Positions 1 to 12,736 are shown, counted from the stretch's first letter. The stretch: DNA of 64,000 nucleotides from Geosporobacter ferrireducens (GCF_001750685.1 NZ_CP017269.1:620001-684000); one strand, 5' to 3'. Made by a program: numbers and translations. The notes: generated from the sequence alone by a model not told the origin.

Positions 1-4
1 AAAA

Positions 5-81
5 TGGCGACCCGGAAGGGGCTCGAACCCTCGACCTCCAGCGTGACAGGCTGGCATTCTAACCAACTGAACTACCGGGCC
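5..81 (-). tRNA. tRNA-Asp (GTC)
   Basis: The reverse complement folds as a full cloverleaf with acceptor stem GGCCCGG/CCGGGTC, anticodon loop CTGTCAC (anticodon GTC), TTCGAGC T-loop and encoded CCA. It is the last tRNA of the cluster downstream of the rRNA operon. Confidence 0.96.
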
Positions 82-88
82 ATTTTAA

Positions 89-164
89 TGGTGGTCGCAA
101 TAGGGATCGAACCTATGACCCCCTGCTTGTAAGGCAGGTGCTCTCCCAGCTGAGCTATGCGACC
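89..164 (-). tRNA. tRNA-Val (TAC)
   Basis: Cloverleaf on the minus strand with acceptor GGTCGCA/TGCGACC, discriminator A, encoded CCA and anticodon loop CTTACAA, which gives anticodon TAC. It lies 7 bases from tRNA-Asp and is probably co-transcribed with it. Confidence 0.96.
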
Positions 165-171
165 TTAATAT

Positions 172-246
172 TGGTGACCCATCCGGGAATCGAACCCGGG
201 TTACCGCCGTGAAAGGGCGGTGTCTTGACCGCTTGACCAATGGGCC
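172..246 (-). tRNA. tRNA-Glu (TTC)
   Basis: Minus-strand cloverleaf with anticodon loop CTTTCAC (TTC), a GGTTCGATTCC T-arm and encoded CCA. It sits inside the post-5S tRNA cluster. Confidence 0.96.
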
Positions 247-250
247 TTAA

Positions 251-326
251 TGGTTGCGGAGACAGGATTTGAACCTGTGACCTTCGGGTTATGAGCCCGA
301 CGAGCTGCCAGCTGCTCCACTCCGCG
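251..326 (-). tRNA. Initiator tRNA-fMet (CAT)
   Basis: Anticodon CAT. The 5' acceptor begins CGCGG, leaving an unpaired C1-A72, the hallmark of bacterial initiator tRNA rather than elongator Met. Three consecutive G-C pairs (GGG/CCC) flank the anticodon loop. CCA is encoded. Confidence 0.93.
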
Positions 327-334
327 ATAATATA

Positions 335-422
335 TGGTGCCGGGGACCGGAATCGAACCGGTACGGTCTTGAGGACCGCAGGATTTTAAGTCCTGTGCGT
401 CTGCCAGTTCCGCCACCCCGGC
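335..422 (-). tRNA. tRNA-Leu (TAA)
   Basis: An 88-base class II tRNA with a long variable arm. The anticodon stem-loop CAGGA-CTTAAAA-TCCTG gives anticodon TAA. CCA is encoded. Confidence 0.95.
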
Positions 423-429
423 AAGGGGT

Positions 430-504
430 TGGCTCCAGAGGGGGGACTCGAACCCTCAACCTACCGGTTAACAGCCGGGTGCTCCACCATTGAGCTACTC
501 TGGA
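430..504 (-). tRNA. tRNA-Asn (GTT)
   Basis: Minus-strand cloverleaf with acceptor TCCAGAG/CTCTGGA, anticodon loop CTGTTAA (GTT) and encoded CCA. First tRNA after the 5S gene, about 11 bases away. Confidence 0.95.
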
Positions 505-514
505 ACGTTTCCAA

Positions 515-630
515 ACCAGCAACGACCTACTCTCCCAAGGCGCTTCCGCCTAAGTACCATCAGCGCTGAAGGGCTTAACTGCTGTGTTCGGTATGGGAAC
601 AGGTGTGACCCCTTCGCTGTAGTCACTGGA
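515..630 (-). rRNA. rrf: 5S ribosomal RNA
   Basis: The reverse complement carries the conserved 5S segments CCGAACACAGCAGTTAAG and GGGAGAGTAGGTCG, with complementary ends (CCAGTGAC at the 5' side, GCTGG at the 3' side). Length about 115 bases. The exact ends are uncertain by a few bases. Confidence 0.93.
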
Positions 631-766
631 TTTGTTTAATCCTCTGTTTTACGAGGACAAGATATATATTAACACAATTTTAATGTGTTGTCAAGGTGTA
701 TAAGGCTAGATAATTTATCCAATATACCCTCAAAACTGAACCATGAAGTTAGAGAAAAAATACATT

Positions 767-3830
<3,064 letters not shown>

Positions 3831-3880
3831 GAAATTGTATTTTGATTCTCTCTTCATTGTTCAGTTTTCAAGGTACATGT

Positions 3881-3956
3881 TGGTGGAGATGAGGAGGATC
3901 GAACTCCTGACCCCCTGCGTGCAAGGCAGGTGCTCTCCCAGCTGAGCTACATCCCC
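3881..3956 (-). tRNA. tRNA-Ala (TGC) in the 16S-23S spacer
   Basis: Cloverleaf with acceptor GGGGATG/CATCTCC, anticodon loop CTTGCAC (TGC) and encoded CCA, placed between 16S and 23S. It is the only spacer tRNA; no tRNA-Ile is present. Confidence 0.96.
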
Positions 3957-4015
3957 AACTTTTTGAAAGACTATTAGTCTCTCAAAACTAGACAGTGTAA
4001 GAAAAAGCCTTAGCT

Positions 4016-5538
<1,523 letters not shown>

Positions 5539-5671
5539 AAAAATGCTCGCTTCGTTCAAATTATATTGAACGGGTTTGCGCTTACGCGCTATATTTGCTG
5601 GCTTTAATTCTTACACTGTTTAGTTTTCAAAGACCAATTTGCTTTGGCGTCTTAGTGACACCGACTTAAAT

Positions 5672-5700
5672 ATATTACCACATTTCTCATCTTATGTCAA
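5672..5700 (-). promoter_or_regulatory. rRNA promoter proximal to 16S
   Basis: On the minus strand, -35 TTGACA (5695-5700), a 17-base spacer and -10 TAATAT (5672-5677). It is the promoter of the trio closest to the 16S gene and the nearest to consensus. Confidence 0.85.
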
Positions 5701-5753
5701 CACCGTTTTTCTTGGTAGTTTTTAGTACCTTTCTTTCGGCGACGACAAAGAAT

Positions 5754-5782
5754 ATCTTATCATCTTCTTGCACTCCCGTCAA
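5754..5782 (-). promoter_or_regulatory. rRNA promoter, middle
   Basis: Minus strand -35 TTGACG (5777-5782), 17-base spacer, -10 TAAGAT (5754-5759). It is followed by a downstream block (TTTGTCGTC..GCCGAAAG) that closely matches the block after the distal promoter. Confidence 0.8.
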
Positions 5783-5823
5783 CCACCAGTTTTTGTTAAT
5801 CTTCGGCAGTGACGACAAGATTT

Positions 5824-5852
5824 ATCTTACCACCAATTTCAGTTCCAGTCAA
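5824..5852 (-). promoter_or_regulatory. rRNA promoter, distal
   Basis: Minus strand -35 TTGACT (5847-5852), 17-base spacer, -10 TAAGAT (5824-5829). Its downstream block (CTTGTCGTCACTGCCGAAG) repeats that of the middle promoter, suggesting the modules arose by duplication. Confidence 0.78.
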
Positions 5853-5939
5853 ATGGTAATTACTTCCAATTCTAATATTCTACCCCCACCGTATAGACGC
5901 TATAATGATAGACTCTCCAATCTTTGAAATCCTATGTAA

Positions 5940-5968
5940 TTGTATTCGACGTGGATTTACATTATAAT
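5940..5968 (+). promoter_or_regulatory. Probable promoter of the EamA transporter gene
   Basis: TTGTAT (5940-5945), 17-base spacer, TATAAT (5963-5968), on the plus strand about 95 bases before the chosen start codon. Nothing else recognisable lies between the rRNA promoters and this site. Confidence 0.55.
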
Positions 5969-6062
5969 GAAATAGAACTTCAATCAAAATCTGGTTGGTC
6001 TCCAGTGATTTACAACCTACTTTGAATAAATGTTCAATATTTATAATAAGGCAGGGATATAT

Positions 6063-6947
6063 ATGAACAGTTATAAGGGTACAATTCTAGTGTTGCTTTC
6101 TGCTTTGGGATTTGCTTTAATGCCTACCTTTGCTCTTTTTGCATATCAAACAGGAATTAGTGTCACAACACTTCTTTTTATTCGTTTTGCCTTAGCTTCT
6201 GCGCTTTTCTTTCTGTATATATTTTTTAAAAAAATACCCCTATTGCTCTCAGGAAAGGATTATTTTTCGCTCTTCCTGCTAGGTGGTATATGTTATAACA
6301 CAATGTCTAATCTCTACTTCTCATCGGTTAAATATATTCCTGCAGCATTGGCAGTTTTAATATTATATACCTACCCTATGATGGTTTCTATACTATCATT
6401 TTTAATAGATCGGGAAACTCCTTCGAAGAAAGTAATCTTTTCCTTAGGTATTTCTTTTGTTGGACTTATTCTGGTACTCGGCACTTCGATTGGAACAGTA
6501 AGTCGCTTTGGTGTTCTTCTTGCACTAAGCGCTGCGCTGATTTACTCTATCTATATAGTAGTAGGAAACAGGATCATTAGAAAAATCCCTTCTCTTATTG
6601 CAACTGCTTTTATTACATTGTTTTCTTCCATAGGAATTTTCTTATTAGGAATATTTTCTGGAGATCTTTCTTTTCACTTTGAAGCAAGTGCATGGATTTG
6701 GATTTTAGGACTTTCTCTTTTTTCTACAATTCTAGCTATATTTACTTTTTTCAAAGGGATGGAGTTGTTAGGTCCTACCCATGCTTCTATTTTAAGTATG
6801 GCCGAACCGCTTTTTGCGATTCTTATATCCATTGCCCTATTTCGCGACCCTATTACGATTTTCCAAGTCATCGGTGGTGTTGTCGTTCTTTTAGGCGCAT
6901 TTTTAACAGCTAAATCCCAGGAACATACAGCAAAAGCTCAAAATTGA
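6063..6947 (+). CDS. EamA/DMT-superfamily membrane transporter
   Basis: A hydrophobic protein of about 294 residues with around ten membrane segments arranged as two similar halves, the form of the drug/metabolite (EamA, RhaT/YdcZ-like) exporters. Visible signatures are the N-terminal ALGFALMPTFALFAY segment and the C-terminal EPLFAILISIALF segment with a downstream GGVVVLLGAFL helix. The start at 6063 is preferred because AAGGCAGGG lies just upstream; the in-frame ATG at 6030 has no ribosome site. It is a single-gene unit ended by a hairpin. Members export metabolites or amino acids; the substrate cannot be inferred here. Confidence 0.88.
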   Translation: MNSYKGTILVLLSALGFALMPTFALFAYQTGISVTTLLFIRFALASALFFLYIFFKKIPLLLSGKDYFSLFLLGGICYNTMSNLYFSSVKYIPAALAVLILYTYPMMVSILSFLIDRETPSKKVIFSLGISFVGLILVLGTSIGTVSRFGVLLALSAALIYSIYIVVGNRIIRKIPSLIATAFITLFSSIGIFLLGIFSGDLSFHFEASAWIWILGLSLFSTILAIFTFFKGMELLGPTHASILSMAEPLFAILISIALFRDPITIFQVIGGVVVLLGAFLTAKSQEHTAKAQN

Positions 6948-6972
6948 CAATCCTCGATTTTGAGCTTTACTC
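6929..6972 (+). terminator. Terminator after EamA gene
   Basis: Inverted repeat AAAGCTCAAAAT...ATTTTGAGCTTT overlapping the stop codon region. There is only a short T-rich tail, so it may be a modest terminator. Confidence 0.6.
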
Positions 6973-7068
6973 ATTTTCCAAATTTCACCACGATCTATAA
7001 AAATCAAAAACTTGCATATATTTATAATATAATTACAAAAAAGTATTCTGGATTTTAGGAGTGAATCA

Positions 7069-7410
7069 ATGATGGATGGTAATGATTTTCTATTTTCAAT
7101 GGTAGAAACCGCTGATGGGTCTGCAGTCTTTATTACTTCAAAAGATGTTTGGGAAGAAGAAGCTGTAATGAGTCAAGGCTTTGATGATGAGGAAATGAAG
7201 ATCCTTGAACCGATTTTAGGCAAAGCAGGTCTGCGAGAATTGATGGAATCCTGCTATGAAATGACAAAGCCGTCTGGAGAAACGAAGGATATTTTGTTAG
7301 AACAGGGACTCATGCAGGATAAGAATTTCGATAACTATGTGACCAAAGAATTTGCTCTAGTCTGTAGCTATGCTATTGTCCTCGACGAATTCTTCCGGTT
7401 CATCATTTAA
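7069..7410 (+). CDS. Hypothetical acidic protein
   Basis: A 113-residue acidic protein that I do not recognise. It is rich in Asp and Glu (DDEEMKILEPIL) and predicted mostly helical, with no signal peptide, membrane segment or metal motif. GGAG lies 7 bases before the ATG. Its last 54 bases overlap the 3' end of the convergent stalk-domain gene, which is unusual. Either the reading frame lost an earlier stop, or the two genes genuinely share their ends. Confidence that it is a gene is moderate and rests on the ribosome site and residue composition. Confidence 0.6.
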   Translation: MMDGNDFLFSMVETADGSAVFITSKDVWEEEAVMSQGFDDEEMKILEPILGKAGLRELMESCYEMTKPSGETKDILLEQGLMQDKNFDNYVTKEFALVCSYAIVLDEFFRFII

Positions 7411-8184
7411 TACTTCTTCAGGCTGGCTTTCCCCATTCAATAAATCTTCAGACTCAGCAATTTCACCTTCTGTTTCATCTATTATTTCGATTGTTTCAGC
7501 TTCTTCATCCCAGTCTACGGTTAGTCCCAAGCTTTCAACAATGAAACGCAGAGGAATTACGGTTCTTTTATTCACAATCTCTGCTGGAGCGTCAATCGCC
7601 ACCTCTTGTCCATTAACATAGGCAATTTTGCTGTCTATTTTTAAAATTATCTCTCCATCACCTTTGATAATTGTTACTTCTTTCGTATCACTATTCCAGT
7701 TTACCGTTGCTCCAAAAGCTTCTGTTAATGCTCTGACAGGAATTAATGTTCTGCCGTCCTTAATAACAGGCGGTATATCAAATTTCATTTTCATATTTTT
7801 CGAAACGATATTTTCGATGGGGAGGATTTTTATATCTGGATAACTTGTTTTAATCTCTGTGATTCGCTCCTGTATTTTCTCTATTTCTTCAGTGGAATAA
7901 GCATTTTTAGCAGTTTCTCTCAATTCTTTAACACTAGTTTTCATCTCATTCTTTTCAGCTTTTTTGTTTCTATCTTGCGGATCAATTTCTTCTTGCGACT
8001 CTTCTGTTTCTTCCCTCACCGCTGCACTTTTTTGATTTGCTTTTTCATTATTCTTATTCTCTAGATTTTGGTTTTTACCTGTTCCCTTGTCTGTATTTTG
8101 GGGCTTTGCCAAGGAATATGTAGGATAAGCCAAAAGCATTGCAAAAGTCAAAACAAAAACCATTAAGTACCTAAATCTCTGCAT
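7357..8184 (-). CDS. Secreted protein with copper-amine-oxidase-like N-terminal (stalk) domain
   Basis: A 275-residue protein with a signal peptide (residues 1-26, ending YSLAKP). A low-complexity charged linker rich in Asn, Lys and Glu follows. Then comes a stalk domain (about residues 132-230) with two copies of the typical pattern: GRTLIPVRALTEAFGA..W and KRTVIPLRFIVESLGL..W. A Glu-rich tail closes the protein. These domains are common in cell-surface proteins of clostridia, and no enzymatic domain is attached. GAGGAGG precedes the start. The C-terminus overlaps the convergent gene at 7069-7410. A second stalk-type protein is encoded at 49231-49854. Likely exported and wall-associated. Confidence 0.82.
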   Translation of the reverse strand: MQRFRYLMVFVLTFAMLLAYPTYSLAKPQNTDKGTGKNQNLENKNNEKANQKSAAVREETEESQEEIDPQDRNKKAEKNEMKTSVKELRETAKNAYSTEEIEKIQERITEIKTSYPDIKILPIENIVSKNMKMKFDIPPVIKDGRTLIPVRALTEAFGATVNWNSDTKEVTIIKGDGEIILKIDSKIAYVNGQEVAIDAPAEIVNKRTVIPLRFIVESLGLTVDWDEEAETIEIIDETEGEIAESEDLLNGESQPEEVLNDEPEEFVEDNSIATD

Positions 8185-8358
8185 AGGTATCCTCCTCTTT
8201 AGTTAATTATGCTTTACATCTTACATTACAGGAGTTACCAACATGTATCAATGATCTATCCTACTCATTTTCGTCCGAAGGAATTAGTCCTTATTTCTCA
8301 TTTTTATCTGCATCACTTGCTCATCTGCTTAATAATGAGTTTTAGTTCATTTACTGTA

Positions 8359-8405
8359 ATGCTCCTGAATACATGCTTTTTTAAAGCTTACATTCAGGAG
8401 CATTT
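8359..8405. terminator. Strong hairpin between two minus-strand genes
   Basis: AATGCTCCTGAAT...ATTCAGGAGCATT, with a T-run on the plus-strand side (8403-8409) and an A-run on the minus side. It lies just after the stop of the gene at 8408-9148. The T-run faces the plus strand, so its direction as a terminator is unclear. The rest of 8185-8408 shows no gene I can support. Confidence 0.6.
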
Positions 8406-8407
8406 TT

Positions 8408-9148
8408 TTATCTCACTAATAACTCTGGCCGCAATGCATTGCCAAACAGCGTAAAGGGTAATGCAATTACTGGTATCCCTGCTTCAGTCGGTGCAATTTG
8501 GTGGAAACCGAAAAATATAACAATACGCTCATTTTCAATATAGAAGGGCTGCCCCACAGTTATCCCTTGAAATCGTTCTATCGTTCCGGGAAAATAAGCT
8601 TCTGGGTTTCTCCGGACCTCGCTTCGGATTGCTTCGTCAATGAGTTTCTTATAATCAATATTTTCTCTAAACAAATCACTTAAGGATAATGGCCTCCCTG
8701 TCAGCAAATTATAATTGTACGAAACCTTTATATAATAGTCTCTTCCCCCAACAAATTCATAATAGGTTAAAACAATGCTGATGATATTGTTTCTATTATA
8801 GGTGACCCTATAGACATTGGATATCCTATAGGGTATAACATCCCTTCCTTCCAACATGGGCCCTTCAACATATTCCTTTGCTGCTTCTTCCATCTGTCGA
8901 TTGAATTCCCTGATATCGCTTTCAATGGCTGTGTTCATTCTGTTCACTGCAGTTTGAAACATAGGTCCCTGAAATACAGGAATTCTTAAGTCTACTTCTA
9001 TATAATCCTTTTTGTACCTTAATTCTTTTGTATAAACTGTCACTGGATTTATATTTAAACCCCCATACTCCATCCCATATAAAACGGTACGATCGATTAC
9101 AGAATTATATTGATATGGATATCCATAATTCATATATACATATTGCAT
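8408..9148 (-). CDS. DUF3298/DUF4163 domain protein
   Basis: A 246-residue protein matching the DUF4163-DUF3298 (PdaC/RsiV-like) pattern. The first part has paired Tyr/Lys-rich beta strands (about residues 40-125). The second has NYNLLTGRPLSLSDLF, then IDEAIRSEV, and ends with the IPVIALPF region. The ATG at 9148 is chosen over an upstream GTG at 9175 because GGAGGTG lies 7 bases before it. No signal peptide or membrane anchor is visible, unlike many family members, so it may be cytoplasmic or spore-associated. The function is unknown; the domain occurs in peptidoglycan deacetylases and anti-sigma factors that bind lysozyme. Confidence 0.78.
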   Translation of the reverse strand: MQYVYMNYGYPYQYNSVIDRTVLYGMEYGGLNINPVTVYTKELRYKKDYIEVDLRIPVFQGPMFQTAVNRMNTAIESDIREFNRQMEEAAKEYVEGPMLEGRDVIPYRISNVYRVTYNRNNIISIVLTYYEFVGGRDYYIKVSYNYNLLTGRPLSLSDLFRENIDYKKLIDEAIRSEVRRNPEAYFPGTIERFQGITVGQPFYIENERIVIFFGFHQIAPTEAGIPVIALPFTLFGNALRPELLVR

Positions 9149-9302
9149 GCCGTGCACCTCCAAATCTTTCTTCACTCCATCCTATGTCACTGACACACAA
9201 AGTTACACCTTTCCTCACAAGAATTGGTGCATTGTATCTGAAGCATTCATATGCTACAATAATATCGACGTACCAAAATCTACAGAACAAGGAGATCAAA
9301 AG

Positions 9303-9764
9303 ATGAATATAAAAAGAATATCTGCTGTTTTGCTTATTTTTTCCCTTATAGCAATTTTAGGAGCCTGCACCCAAAATGCACCAAATAAAACACCCGAAGA
9401 TACGGTTAAAAATTTTATTGCCGCCGGAATTGCAGAAGACAAGGAAACTTTTAAAGAACTCCTTAAATTACCTCAGGATGAAGATGCCTTTGCAGAAGCT
9501 TATATAAAAGTTTATGCTGAGTTTGCCGCAGAAAAGGAAGTAACAATCGATAAGATTAACGTAAGGGTTATCACTGAGAATGATTTGTTGGATGGTGTAT
9601 TAGAGCAAATGGAGGAAGAACACGGCTATGTACCGATCATTGCAGAAGTAACTAATTTTGACGAGCAGCCATTACTTTTTTTATTAGAGAAAGAAAATGA
9701 TAAGTATTATATTCGAAACATTGATACTAGAGAAAGATATGAAGAGTTATTTGTTGAACAATAA
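9303..9764 (+). CDS. Small lipoprotein with DUF4878-like (NTF2-type) domain
   Basis: A 153-residue exported lipoprotein. The signal peptide ends in the lipobox LGAC, lipidated Cys at residue 21. The mature part begins TPEDTVKNFIAAGIAEDKETF, the pattern of DUF4878/NTF2-like lipoproteins, and ends in beta-rich segments. The ATG at 9303 follows AAGGAG; the longer reading frame from 9147 has no ribosome site and would bury the signal peptide. It diverges from the DUF3298 gene, so 9149-9302 probably holds promoters for both. It probably sits on the outer face of the membrane. The family role is unknown. Confidence 0.8.
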   Translation: MNIKRISAVLLIFSLIAILGACTQNAPNKTPEDTVKNFIAAGIAEDKETFKELLKLPQDEDAFAEAYIKVYAEFAAEKEVTIDKINVRVITENDLLDGVLEQMEEEHGYVPIIAEVTNFDEQPLLFLLEKENDKYYIRNIDTRERYEELFVEQ

Positions 9765-9805
9765 AGGGGTAGGACGACTGGGTCCTATCCCTTTATTGTT
9801 TTTAA
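9760..9805 (+). terminator. Rho-independent terminator
   Basis: AATAAAGGGGTAGGAC-gactg-GGTCCTATCCCTTTATT followed by GTTTTT, directly overlapping the lipoprotein stop codon. It is the best plus-strand terminator in this part of the window. Confidence 0.9.
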
Positions 9806-9810
9806 AATAC

Positions 9811-10236
9811 TTATTCCTCGATTTTTAAATAGTCTTTATATATACCCTGTTCTCTTTTCCTGGATGCATTCTTACTGACATAAGAGCCTTCTACTACCTG
9901 CTTAAATCCCCGTTTTTCAACAATTCCCTTTATATATTCAATATGGGGACACCGGTCATAGTGATAGTTATCTGTAGTCATACAAGAGGCTAAATGAATT
10001 ACAACATCATCTTTATTTACATCGGTTTTCTTTCTAAATTTATTCGACAAATGCTCTAATTTTGCCGATACACTTTTTCCACAGCAGCCTCCGCAAGTAA
10101 AAGATATATATCTGGTATTCTCCGTATATCTGTCAAAGACACCCTCTTTATTATAAAAAGCGTTGGTACATGCAAACCCACTACATCGGTTATGGGCAAT
10201 TTCACATTGCAGGATTACTACATATTTCGCTTCCAT
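9811..10236 (-). CDS. CGGC-domain putative metal-binding protein
   Basis: A 141-residue Cys-rich protein of the CGGC family. It has the diagnostic FTCGGCCGKSV motif near residues 47-57, CSGFACTNAF near residue 20 and HLASCMTTDNYHYDRCPH near residues 81-98. The spaced Cys and His residues suggest metal or cluster binding; no enzyme activity is established for the family. AAAGGGGG precedes the ATG. It is followed 37 bases upstream in the same direction by an acetyltransferase gene, so the two may share a transcript. Confidence 0.85.
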   Translation of the reverse strand: MEAKYVVILQCEIAHNRCSGFACTNAFYNKEGVFDRYTENTRYISFTCGGCCGKSVSAKLEHLSNKFRKKTDVNKDDVVIHLASCMTTDNYHYDRCPHIEYIKGIVEKRGFKQVVEGSYVSKNASRKREQGIYKDYLKIEE

Positions 10237-10273
10237 ATTTATTTCCCCCTTTGTTTTTATCTGTGATTTATTC

Positions 10274-10819
10274 CTAGAGATACTGTTTACTTTTCCATTC
10301 TGTCTTTAAAAGAACCATTTCATAGGAACTCCAATCTCCATCCATTCCTTTTCTTACATTTTTAAGTAATTTTTCTTTTTTAAATCCAACCCTCTCATAG
10401 CATTGAATCGCACCCGTATTAAAATCAAATACATTTAATGCTATCTTATTGAAGCCAAAATCCTCAAAACCCAATCTAACAATTTCTTGCAATACTTTTC
10501 GACCGAGCCCTTTTCCCCTCATACTTTGATGTGCAATAAGAAACCTGCACACTTTTCCTATTTTATTTTCCGCATCTGCCTGGCGCAGTTCAACGGTCCC
10601 AATTGCTTCATTCGTCTCACCTAGTATGATTTTATAGACAAATATGGTAGGATGGTCTATATAGATATGATATCTAAAATAGTTCTCTAGTTGTTCTTCA
10701 TTTAGAGGATGATTATATAAAGGGCCTGCCCATTGGGCTAAATCATCTGCCGATTTGTTCTCATTCCATTCTAAAATCTTTTTAAAATCTTGTCTTTCCA
10801 GTGGTTGGAGTTTAATCAT
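10274..10819 (-). CDS. GNAT-family N-acetyltransferase (RimJ/RimL-like)
   Basis: A 181-residue acetyltransferase using acetyl-CoA. The fold signature is readable: motif A HQSMRGKGLGRKVLQEIVRLGF (about residues 97-118), with the Q/R-x-x-G-x-G/A pyrophosphate loop, and the C-terminal NTGAIQCYERVGFKKE motif B. These match the spermidine/ribosomal-protein alanine acetyltransferase-like group. The substrate is unknown. GAGGAGG precedes the start. It is divergent from the small HTH gene at 10903. Confidence 0.85.
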   Translation of the reverse strand: MIKLQPLERQDFKKILEWNENKSADDLAQWAGPLYNHPLNEEQLENYFRYHIYIDHPTIFVYKIILGETNEAIGTVELRQADAENKIGKVCRFLIAHQSMRGKGLGRKVLQEIVRLGFEDFGFNKIALNVFDFNTGAIQCYERVGFKKEKLLKNVRKGMDGDWSSYEMVLLKTEWKSKQYL

Positions 10820-10902
10820 GGCACTAACCTCCTCAATGATATCTAAACATTATATATATCTTGATTACACTTTTTAAATTTTATCTTAATGGAGGTGAAA
10901 AG

Positions 10903-11115
10903 ATGCTTTTTAATTTCGGTATAAGAAACAAAACGATCAAAGAACTAAGAAAAAAACGCGGATATACAGCACAGGAACTGTCAGATAGAATGAAAATATC
11001 TAAATCCTTAATTCTAAGAGTAGATGATATGAAACTAAAAGATGTACCTGAGCCGTTAAAATCCAAACTGACTCCAATATTGAGAGGAGATGATACGGAT
11101 AAGATTCCGTGGTAG
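10903..11115 (+). CDS. Small XRE-like helix-turn-helix protein
   Basis: A 70-residue protein. Residues 10-35 form a helix-turn-helix of Cro/CI type (IKELRKKRGYTAQELSDRMKIS). A conserved-looking tail, PEPLKSKLTPILRGDDTDKIP, follows. The ATG at 10903 has GGAGGTG 7 bases upstream; an earlier in-frame ATG at 10861 does not. It is too short for an effector domain, so it is either a minimal DNA-binding regulator or a structural protein. It is divergent from the acetyltransferase gene, which it might control; that is inference. Confidence 0.75.
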   Translation: MLFNFGIRNKTIKELRKKRGYTAQELSDRMKISKSLILRVDDMKLKDVPEPLKSKLTPILRGDDTDKIPW

Positions 11116-11230
11116 CATTGGCACAAATTACGCTTCTTCCTATATATTATCAAATGATTTTACAAACAACAACTAATCCTTTGAGCCTTTAGTCAAAAGT
11201 TTATTTACAAAAGTCAAATTTAAGTTTTAA

Positions 11231-11276
11231 GAAGATTAACCCCTGTCAACAGTACGTTAACAGGGGTTAATCTTCT
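11231..11276 (-). terminator. Terminator of the 11276-12643 gene
   Basis: AAGATTAACCCCTGT...ACAGGGGTTAATCTT, a 15-bp stem directly after the stop codon in minus sense. The T-run is short. Confidence 0.7.
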
Positions 11277-12643
11277 TATACCAGCAAAGCAAGCATTCTA
11301 AATACCATATCTTCATAGGTTTGCAGTTTCGCAGCCATTAGAGGTTCTAATTTTGGATCAATATCCGAATGTATTTCTTTATAGTCGTTCCAAGACATGT
11401 AATACTTAGATTTAAATTCGGGAATTTCCTCTTTTATCGGTGTTTTAGCTGATATTTTTTCAGAAGCCGCTTTTTCTCCGGCATTGTCATATTTTGAATT
11501 CTCGACGACATATTTAAGCACTGCAGCATAGTTTTCTACATTAATGCTGTCTAGCGTAACCGGAGTTTTATCAAATGTAAAATAGTATCTGCCTCCAGGC
11601 GCTAAAATATCTATCAGTTCCTTAGCTTTATCAATACATTGCTCTTTCGTTGCCGTTTTTAAGTAGGTAATCGGGTAGAATCCGGATATGATATGTTTTT
11701 TTCCTAATTTTTCTTTTACAAGTTTAGGATCTCCAAATTCAAAATAAAGCCTGGTATTTTCAGGCAGATCCTGTAGATAATCAAGATACCTCATCCAATC
11801 ATGCTCACAAAATATCAAGGATGGTTGGCCCGCCTCTGCAAGTGCATGAACCATCTTACTAAAAGTAGGCCAGTAAAGTTTTTCAAAATCTTTCGTCCTA
11901 AGATATGTACCCATATGCAATGCAATAAAAGTATGTCCATATTTAGAAGGTATCGGTGGCATTCCTTTCTTTATTTGTAGCGGAAGGGCTGCTTCACATG
12001 CTTCTATTATTTTTTCAGGGCATCTTTTTATATCTAAAGCAATTTCTTTAAAACCTCTTAAAAAGTCTGATATAAAATCAAAGGGTGTAGTAGCTCCAGC
12101 AAATGTTCCTCGGGGCACAGTATGGAAGCCGTATTTTTCGATCAGTTTTTGATCTATTTTTGCATAGGCTTCTATATAATCATAATAGGCTTTAAATGCT
12201 TTTGCAAAGACAATGGATCTTCTTATTGGATCTGTATTTAGTTCAGGATACAATCTGGGAAGTACTTTTTCCATAAGACAGTCATATGGATTTTTTATAA
12301 ATTCATCATATTCACTGGCATCCATTGCTGTAACTTCAGGATGCTGTATAAATCCATTTGATCCCATTACAAACCCTCTTGAGCCTAATATCTGAAGATG
12401 TGCCGGATATCTTGAAAATGCAGAAGGATAATAGTCTGCACTCGTCATTTGACATGCTTTGTCTAATGCCTCTTCTATTCCTTCTAATGTCCATTGAGTT
12501 TCTGCTAAAGGAAGGTTGGAATATTGCATACAGAACTCGATAGGTAGATTTGCCATAATCGGTACTCTTTTTGGTATGATCCCGTCAAATAGATCTTCAA
12601 ACAGCTCTTTTCTTTCCATTCGCAGTTGTTTTGCGTCTAACAT
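11276..12643 (-). CDS. UroD-superfamily corrinoid methyltransferase-like protein (paralog 1)
   Basis: A 455-residue protein of the uroporphyrinogen decarboxylase superfamily, the fold used by MtaA/MtbA-type cobamide methyltransferases. It sits beside a corrinoid protein rather than heme genes, so a methyl-transfer role is far likelier than HemE. Candidate active-site segments are ALHMGTYLR, IFCEHDWMRYLDYL and the C-terminal DILAPGGRYYF; the His and Cys residues could hold zinc. By eye about 75% of positions match the paralog at 16455-17822. It ends in a hydrophobic tail (KLQTYEDMVFRMLALLV). The third ATG of a cluster is chosen, 9 bases after GGGAG. It has its own sigma-54 promoter. The methyl donor is unknown. 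Confidence 0.8.
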   Translation of the reverse strand: MLDAKQLRMERKELFEDLFDGIIPKRVPIMANLPIEFCMQYSNLPLAETQWTLEGIEEALDKACQMTSADYYPSAFSRYPAHLQILGSRGFVMGSNGFIQHPEVTAMDASEYDEFIKNPYDCLMEKVLPRLYPELNTDPIRRSIVFAKAFKAYYDYIEAYAKIDQKLIEKYGFHTVPRGTFAGATTPFDFISDFLRGFKEIALDIKRCPEKIIEACEAALPLQIKKGMPPIPSKYGHTFIALHMGTYLRTKDFEKLYWPTFSKMVHALAEAGQPSLIFCEHDWMRYLDYLQDLPENTRLYFEFGDPKLVKEKLGKKHIISGFYPITYLKTATKEQCIDKAKELIDILAPGGRYYFTFDKTPVTLDSINVENYAAVLKYVVENSKYDNAGEKAASEKISAKTPIKEEIPEFKSKYYMSWNDYKEIHSDIDPKLEPLMAAKLQTYEDMVFRMLALLV

Positions 12644-12720
12644 GATCATCATCTCCCTACTATTATAAATGAATCCAACTGGTCATTCCTTAGATGTCAT
12701 GCTTTTTGAGCCAATAACGT

Positions 12721-12736
12721 TGCAATAATGATGCCA
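12721..12736 (-). promoter_or_regulatory. Sigma-54 promoter of UroD-like paralog 1
   Basis: Minus strand TGGCAT (12731-12736), CATTA, TTGCA (12721-12725). This matches the -24/-12 consensus TGGCAY-N5-TTGCW with no mismatch, about 80 bases before the start codon and just downstream of the transporter gene's stop. Confidence 0.85.

Noticed and set aside
8209..8454. An 81-codon plus-strand ORF spanning a hairpin
   Set aside because: No ribosome site; it crosses a strong inverted repeat and overlaps the 3' end of the DUF3298 gene.
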